Source of the DNA: Lingula anatina
Lineage: Eukaryota > Brachiopoda > Lingulata > Lingulida > Lingulidae
Direction of reading: 5' to 3'
Length of the DNA: 64,000 bases
Assembly: GCF_001039355.2 (NCBI RefSeq)
Contig: NW_019774391.1
Coordinates: 264,377-328,376, forward strand
The position numbers and the translations under genes were made by a program. The notes under the pieces are model-generated. The model was not told the origin of the DNA. It saw only the letters and a program-made list of their open reading frames with translations, and made no database searches. Below, one piece after another: positions 56,701 through 64,000 of this stretch (positions are counted from its first letter, which is position 1; every line of letters starts with the position of its first letter).

Positions 56701-58758
56701 ATCCTAACAAAGAATCCATATGACCGCTGCACGCTCGGGAATACATGACGTAAACTTTTTTATTTGTACAGCAGTATCTGTGTGTGCTCAAGCGCACTAC
56801 ATGAGTTCAGTAGAACACTTCGCTGTGACCTGCCAAGGTGACTCATGTACTTGCCCTATATACTCTAGTTCCGATCTTTCAGTCCCTTACTTCAGTGCTT
56901 TCTTTCAGGCTGCGACCAGAGGCCTGCTGTGTCGTGACTTGTGTGTGTGTGTGTGTGTGTGTGTGCAACATTGCTCTCTAGATATATGTGCAATTTTATT
57001 TAGAAAGAGAAATATCTTTGATTATCTGGTTTAAAATCTCTCTATGGCCCAGGCACAAGTTTTTTTTTCTTGGGCCTGTAATAAATCTCAAATACTTTGT
57101 CAGTACCAGCAAATGTGAATAATTTTTGCCGTCTGATGACGCGTTTCATGCTGATTTTCGGTCTTAGTGTTTTTAGTGTGAATGTTTCCTTGTCCTGAAA
57201 TCTGTGTGTATACAACTGATGATAATGCCAATGTTATTGCGACCAGGTCTCAGCAAGGTGCAACGATTTGGCCCGTTTTGTAAAGGTCTCATATTTCGTT
57301 GATTTCAACACAGGGATTTTCGATCTAAAACCGGTGTTATCTCCGTCGGTCTAATCAGCTTGTCCGCAAACAAGTGGATGAGTTTAAACAAAGTGTATGA
57401 AACTGACAGGATTTCACTAAATTAAGTATTTGTTTATTTTACTCCCAAGCATTTGGCGTAAAATATGTTCCTGTGGTGAATTAAATTTTTATGAGCTTGA
57501 GAACTGGTACATGTATATACGGAACAGTCAGAATATTTTTCTTTTAAAAGTAATAACGGTAACTCTGTCCAACACTGTAGAGCACGTGATATCTCATAAC
57601 CAATAAAAAAAAGGGCGGGGCGCATACTAACCCCCGTCCTCACCCATGGTGTCGATATTGCTTTGGATTTTGAAGAGAGTTGAAATGAGTTTCTTTACAC
57701 TACAGACAATTACAACAAAAGTCAAATATTATATTGCGGTTTGCACATACACATTTTTCATCGTTAATCTGTGTTAAGCCCCCTGACCAACGTACGTTTC
57801 CCTCATTTCCATAATTCATAGGCCAATCAACTGCGAATATGACGTTTAAATTTTCTAGGGTTGTCTGCCTTGTAATTACAGACTAGTCGCGTCTGAGAGA
57901 CTTTTCCAAAGGCCCTACATGTGCCCTAGGCCAGTTAAATGAGACCTAAGGCCGGTGTTCCGTCGTTATTTAACCATCCAAATTATATGTGGAAGTTCAC
58001 GTTCGTTACTTTTTCATTACGTTTCTAGTGAAGCATTTTAGTGATGCACAAGGAATGTTTGAGGAGAAATATTAATGTCACGTGCAGTTTGAAGTTTAAC
58101 AAGTGTAGATCATAAGTGCGCATGCGTAAAGCTCAAGTCAAGATCTAGATATATTCATGTGTATAAAATAGTAAGTCAAAGGATATATATCCTTGGTAAA
58201 TCTAGACCTCTTCCAATGACATCGTTTAAGATAAAATTTATGAAATTATATAAAAATTGATTTGAAACGGGGTAACTGTTAAAGGAGTGGGGTGGGGTTA
58301 AATTTTTGTGTAGGAGTCCATTGGAAATTTTCCTCCACTAAAAGAGTGGTGGTAAGAGTGGAGTCACTGTTAGTCATATGAATCTAAGTGTTAATTTTGC
58401 TGGGGACCAAGGCGACACTAATCAACGCTTAAGGCCCTGTAGTGTTGGTACATGTAATGCATGAACTAGCCGTGGCTGGTAAAGTTCATTGAACTGACAA
58501 CTGAGGAATAGGTTAATGTATTAGTAACTACCAGCAGGCCCACCACTATTACTCACTCCCGTACTCTCTGTCGCCTACGGGTCTATGACAATTTAGAAAA
58601 AAAATGAATATGACAGGATTCTATGTTTAAACTTCCACATTGAAATAATATAAGTCAATTAATTTTCATATGGCAGGATTCCGTCATGCTGCGTTTTGAA
58701 ACGATATGTACCATTCTCGTATTTCTACCATATAATATCTTATTGATAGGAGCTATAT

Positions 58759-59058
58759 TCAGGGGCGGATCGTGGATCCAGGATTATTTGAAGGGGTGTC
58801 CATTTTCTAGGAATGACAGGCTGTGGATGAGAAGCTGACTCCCGCCCTCCCCCACCCCTAACCCACCCCACCCTTGGCGTGGGGTTCGGGGTCCGCCGAA
58901 GGGCCCCGAAAAATTTGGTATTTTAGAGGGCGAACGGTGTCATTTGGTACGGTTTAGAACTATGATTCAGCTAGTCAAAGTTCTAATTTCAAGAGGGGAC
59001 TATCGGTGTGATTTTTTTTGGTCAGGACCCCCTGACCCCCCCTAAATCCGCCACTGTA
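58759..59058. mobile_element. hAT-like non-autonomous element, ends CAGGGGCGGATC / CCGCCACTG
   Basis: The left end CAGGGGCGGATCGTGGATCC at about 58761 and the right end 'taaatccgccactg' at 59045-59058 are imperfect inverted partners. The right half (58925-59058) is the sequence shared with the copies at 45250 and 53630. No reading frame for a transposase is present. Confidence 0.65.
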
Positions 59059-59430
59059 GCCTACTGTACAGTATACTTATTATGATCATCGGTTTTATTA
59101 GCACATCATCAGCATTAGCCATCCTATGTAGAGGCTTTTATTTACAGTTTTTCAAAACTTTTTAACATTCAAACAAATTTAACGAAGTCATACTCAGAGG
59201 TTTATGCAACAAAAACCTGAATCCGACAGTACTTGACATATAATAAAATCGTTCGTTAAGAAAAAATGAAGGACAATGAGGAATAAAAATGTTGTCGTAT
59301 TCTCTCCATCTACATTGTTATGTGGCTAAGACGAAAAAATAGCAGGAAAAAAGCTTCAAGTAATTTTAAGATCTTTGAACTGCCTTACCGTAGGCCAACC
59401 CTACGCAGAGTCAATCTCAGTAGTAGGCTA

Positions 59431-59497
<67 letters not shown>

Positions 59498-60660
59498 TTT
59501 ATAGGCTATAGGCCTATATGTGCACCTATCAATTTTGATGGACGAATAACATCATATTCTAAAATATGAAACCCAATGCACACAGATTGAAAAAATTAAA
59601 AGGATAAAAAGAGACCTTGTCATCCTCAAAACACCTGCCGCCGTGTCCTGCGTTTATTTAGCAATCTTAGTGAGTCCAAATAAGCAATATAATCACCTAC
59701 ACATGAAAGTTGCGATTTCTAATGCCATTCAGTATGATAGGTTAATATACGTGCAAGGGTCGGGTTGTCAATTATTTGCCTTCATTTTACATTTATGTAT
59801 AGTTACTCCGATGATTTATATTCTTAGCGGAACCGCATCCCGCTCCGGTTTTGAGTCAAGATAATAATTCCTGTTTTATGAATGAACTGTGCGTTGTGAC
59901 CTTTTGACACACTTTTGTTGTTATGAAAAATACAATCAAAATAAACCAAATATTATTCTTTATAGTTGTGCTGAGTTTTCCCTTTCCATGATGTTGAGTC
60001 ATCATCTCTGTATTTTCTTGCTTGTGTAGCTCATAAATCTCAAATCTCAAAGTTAAAAACAGAAAATGTGAAATTTTAGTACAATGCAAATGTTTTTTAT
60101 CCGCCATAATGTTACCCGATGAGGACAAACACTTGCAAGCAGGTGTCAGCACTTGCGCGTGACGTCAATTGACCATATATGGAAAATGCTAATGAGTTCC
60201 GAAATAACAACATTGTACCGAGCGAGGGAAATCGTACTACGCTAAGACCAATTCACAGTTTTATCGCGGATCCTATTGACTTTTACACTTGTCAAGCATT
60301 GCTCAAGTGACTTAACACCTCAGGAATATATTTAGCACACATTTTTTGAGGTAGTGTACGCGAAGAAGCCAGAAATAACGGCAAGGGAATGACCAGCGCG
60401 CTGACCTCTATAAGACATGATGGACGTAAGCTAAAAGGTGAGGCATCACTCGGTCATGGTTTCTCTCCCATACCCTCAGCCTTTTCTTAACCCCTGCGTT
60501 TCTTTGGCTTGCCTTGTCAACGCCAATTTACTCCTTATGTATTGTCAATTCCGATGATGTATGATTTGGAGGGGGTTGGCGATGTTTAAGGGCTCAAACT
60601 TTCGGAATTTTCAGTTGTTTACTTTACCATGGGGCTCGCCTGCGCTTTCAGGCAACAGCG
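59059..60660. other. No supported gene
   Basis: AT-rich sequence apart from the (TA)n tract. CpG-containing GC-richer sequence begins near 60200 and continues to about 60800. Confidence 0.4.
59433..59496. repeat. (TA)n microsatellite
   Basis: About 30 uninterrupted TA units. Confidence 0.95.
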
Positions 60661-60790
60661 GTCATCAAATAAAAGGCCGGCCATCTTGTTTGTAATGGAT
60701 GACCTGAGTATCAAGCGCGCGAGGCGAGCGCTGCGTTGCTTTAGCCAGGATTGCGTGTAAAATGTGTTGCAAGTGGGGGCTTCTGTATGC
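60600..60790 (+). promoter_or_regulatory. Possible promoter region with a YY1-like motif
   Basis: The sequence around 60640-60740 is richer in G, C and CpG than its surroundings. It contains GGCCATCTTGTTTGTA, the reverse form of the AAGATGGC motif common at housekeeping promoters, just before an ATG at 60696 (MDDLSIKRARRALRCFSQ, ending at a stop or at a possible GTAAAA donor). It might mark the first exon of a plus-strand gene that includes the candidate exon at 62852. Confidence 0.3.
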
Positions 60791-63700
60791 AAGACGACTT
60801 CACTTATGGTGGGACAATGGTTTCACAGATTGCTGGTGCGGATATCGTCCGACTTGAAATTTCCACACCGATTGACCTCCATATTCTTGTAGATTTCATC
60901 ATGAATAAAAAAGGTCATTCATTGAATATGACATTTCCTGTCCTGTGTAGTAAAAAAGACATTCCACCTTGTTTTAGCCAGGAAGTGGTCGCTTTGTATT
61001 TATTTGTCAACATTTAAGGTCAGTTTTTAGAAAGGCTAGTAATCCCAGTTCTTTTATATTGTTTAATAAGTCTTGTATAATTTGGTGCATTCTTTATATT
61101 TCTGCTCATAGGAAATTTGGAGTGTTCAAAGATTGTTTGATTTGTATGTAGATCTATATGACAACTTTAAGGTTTCTGTGTCATATCAAAAATCTGGTGA
61201 TTAACAGAATGAAAAGCGCTAAATTTTTATTTTATTTTTTTTTTCATTTTTTATTTCAAATCTTATTTAAAGGTATCTGTTCTGGTATCTTGCTTCCATT
61301 AGCAAATTTTCTTGAAAAAAAGCTAATTTGTACAATTGGAGGATTTTTGTTTTTGGTCTGAACTTTGAAAGATAATAGCTTTGCAGGATATTTTGATACA
61401 GAAAGTGTGGTTTTGGGACATTTTTAGATGTGGATAGTAGGCCTATACTTTAAAACAATTTATAAATAGTTAAAATTGTGTACATATTAAAAAACAAGGG
61501 TTGCGTGAAAAAGATTTTAATGATGCGCTCCCTGAATTTCCAGTGCAAATATTTGCAAACTGAAAAAATATTTATCAAAATGATTCCTTTCAAGTTATCA
61601 TACTTCTCCGATTTGTGTGCTGAATACGATGAATTATTTTCTTGCCCTTTTGAAAATAATTTTGAAGGAAGTTTGATATTGTTATTATTGTTGTTGTTGT
61701 TTTGGTTTTATTGGCTATTCATGGTAGCCTGAATTTTTACCATCTCAAGTCTTATACTCACCATGTATTTGAAATATGGAAAAAATTTGTGTTCACCAAA
61801 GTTATTTAAGAATGTATAACAGATTGTTGTATATAAGTAAGTTTTATGCAGCAATAAGGTTGATCACTAAGAGTGAAACATCGATACTAGTAAGGAGTTT
61901 TTACCACGTTTCTTCATAGTTCAGCAGCATAAAGGAATTAATTCAATCTTGCATCAAATGATAAAGGGTGTGAAAAATACATTGCCAATATCTAAAAGTA
62001 TATATCTGCTGTTTCTTAAATATTACCACTTTGTTGGCATGAAAGGGGTCAGAATTGGCAGTCATCCAAATTTGTACAATTAGTAAATAGAAGGCCATCG
62101 ATCTTAGTTTTATAGACTTAGTGAGAAATGTAAGCTGTCTTGTAGTTATAACTTATCAGCATTTAATGACAGACTAAAACAGTCTTTCTTTTTGCTGCCA
62201 AATATAAGTACTAATAAGACAAGAACCTTAAGTAAAGAAGAACGGCATATACAAAACGGCACACATAACATATTAAATGTATATGACCTATTCTTTTTGT
62301 GCTATCACAAACAGAGTGGCCCAAAAATCAATAAATGATATTCAACAGAAAAGAGCACAACAGAAAGGGTCACTTGGTGTGTAACTATAAATAATAACTT
62401 CAGGGGGCTTTATTGAAAACTGTTGTCATCTGTATCAGATATCAAATTTGGGGTCATCTCAGGTAATGTTTACTGAAGAACATAAAATAGGTTTGTTTTG
62501 TTGGATAAATTACTTAGATCTGAGAAAGAAAAGAAAAAAGAATTGTTTGGTAACAAAAGTCCTTGCTGAAGCAATATGGTGAGCATTTCAGATGTTTCTT
62601 CCTTGAGGGGAGTGTTAATAACAACCATAAAAATGTCAGTCTTTTTAGGTTGTAGCCTTCAATGTAGAGGCTTCCTTAAAAGTTCTTTGTGGTTTTCTTG
62701 AAGAGATTTACATACTAGATTTTAAAAGTAGATTAGCGGGGTCATTTGGTTGGTTTTTGTACCATGTACACCATCTTTTAAATCAAACCATAGGAGCAAA
62801 TTATCTAATGGAGGGTATTCAGACGATACGATATGCAATGATTCATTTCAGATTCCCCCACTGAAAAATGTCCCTTCAATAGTGATTGTAACTGTTGATA
62901 GCTATCAGCATATTTTTGATGATCTTGATAGAGGTGATATTAAGCATGTTCCCTTGTTGAAAGGGATTTTTGAAGAGGTAAAAATTTGTTATGCCTTTAT
63001 TGATAAGTAAATATATAAGTGTATATTTTCTTGTAGTGACTTTATTAGTGTTGTTTAAAGCATTCAACAGTAAATTCAGGAAGCTTTTTGTGTAATATCG
63101 ATATTGTAAATAAGATGGTTCTTAGAATTTATTGTTTCATTTATAATATTTGGTGGTTGAATTTAGATAATTTTCGTTTAATGTGATGAACTACTGTAAA
63201 TATGAATATTTATAGTCAAAATCTTTCTGCAATTTTTTTTTTCATTTAAGATGGCTTAGGTTTTGGACTACTGTTACTACTAGTTTGCCTTGAAAGAAAC
63301 TCCACAGCTTGCACAGGGTTTCTTTATTTCAGCTCTCCTTGTCTATGACATTTTCTGTTGCAGCATCCCTTAGCAGTGTGTCCATAAAGCCGACTTGTGT
63401 TCTTCCTGTCTTCTCTCTCTGAAGGTTACCGGAGAATAAAGTACTTCTCTTTGGGCAATACAGAAACCTGCATTGTGCAAGATGCATTCATCTTTACTGC
63501 ATCTTTATGGACAGTCTTGAGGGCTTTCGGACCTGTTACTTGTGTGTCATTTGATTTTCAGGAAAAATATACCTTATTCACACTTGTTAACAAGTAAAGT
63601 ACGGTACAATGAATCTCGATATGACTACAGTCAAATAAACCCACTTTTACTTTTGGAGTTCCCTTACTTATATGGCCCTCATCTATTGTACTTCCTGTTT

Positions 63701-64000
63701 GATTCCTATAGTTCATACATAAAATGATGTGTTTACTTTAAAAAAAGCAACCAACACGCCCACTCCCCATAAGGAATATCTGGACAGCGGAAGGTCATTT
63801 TTGGGTGCACTATGGGATTCAGCAGGTCAAAAGGCCTGTGAAGTCGGACAAATTATTTGCTTTATAGTGTATATATTTTACTATGAAAACAACCTCCATA
63901 AAGACCACAGTTTGAAATTGACCATGTTAGAAGTCCAGTGGTGGAGTTGTTAGATGACGAGTAACATAAGAAAAGTTGACTGTGCACCAGAACCACAGTT
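60791..64000. other. Mostly non-coding to the window end
   Basis: Apart from the candidate exon at 62852-62977, only short frames without splice or similarity support are seen, including 61478-61732, 63397-63597 and 63729-63953. It may be intronic sequence of a gene starting near 60.7 kb. Confidence 0.35.
62852..62977 (+). CDS. Candidate internal exon of an unrecognised gene
   Basis: ATTTCAG acceptor, 42 codons open, GAG|GTAAAA donor, phase 0 on both sides. The peptide reads IPPLKNVPSIVIVTVDSYQH, then IFDDLDRGDIKHVPLLKG. It has the hydrophobic strand and acidic-loop character of a real globular domain, but I do not recognise it. No neighbouring exon in the window could be joined to it with confidence. 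Confidence 0.35.

Larger units (their letters stand above)
52015..58750. other. Long region without a supported gene
   Basis: Contains the 5' flank of the E2-fusion gene, a foldback element near 52590-52850, a dispersed repeat near 53630-53740, a (GT)n run at 56939-56965, and many short unsupported frames. No exon with protein similarity was found. Confidence 0.45.

Noticed and set aside
60751-61017. 88-codon plus-strand frame
   Set aside because: No family resemblance, no splice context, and the best upstream ATG (60696) is in another frame; probably chance.

Overview
This is animal nuclear DNA. The genes are split by many short GT-AG introns of a few hundred bases, the base composition is AT-rich, and microsatellites, foldback elements and decayed transposons are abundant. 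Gene content (DHX35, MYG1, a metallocarboxypeptidase, a DUF3472-like protein) fits an invertebrate metazoan. Repeat content makes me think of a marine lophotrochozoan or invertebrate deuterostome, but I cannot name the species. There are two runs of N (361 and 190 bases) and single N bases at 13197 and 42362.

Layout. 0.3-1.0 kb, plus strand: the last two exons of an M14 carboxypeptidase. 3.3-4.4 kb, plus: an intronless DUF3472-like gene. 6.1-16.1 kb, minus: a complete DEAH-box helicase DHX35, resolved here into 25 coding exons with matching phases (698 aa). One exon is present twice, which looks like an unmerged haplotype. 16.5-21.3 kb: a transposon graveyard (a foldback element with a target-site duplication, a non-LTR retrotransposon tail, a short MITE, a transposase remnant). 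21.4-23.5 kb, plus: a small two-exon gene for a 67-aa protein with an N-terminal lipidation motif; its intron carries three foldback elements. 25.9-36.5 kb, minus: scattered exons of one or more unrecognised genes, one with a 10-residue repeat, interrupted by an N gap, a Tc1-like remnant and a reverse transcriptase fragment. 38.5-40.6 kb, minus: a small two-exon gene (80 aa) whose first exon and intron are duplicated at 42.4-44.1 kb with the start codon lost. 41.1-42.2 kb, plus: three internal exons of MYG1 lying between the two duplicate copies. 47.5-52.0 kb, minus: a complete eight-exon gene (650 aa) joining an unusual E2 ubiquitin-conjugating domain to a long uncharacterised region and a basic tail. 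52-64 kb: mostly non-coding, with dispersed repeats and one or two doubtful exons.

The genes do not form an operon or pathway; they are independent neighbours. The most interesting points are the E2-fusion gene with a nearby copied exon piece, the duplicated DHX35 exon (probably an insertion polymorphism that broke haplotype merging), the DHX35 exon end and splice donor amplified together with microsatellites, and the duplicated segment in which one copy carries a foldback element and the other is an empty site.
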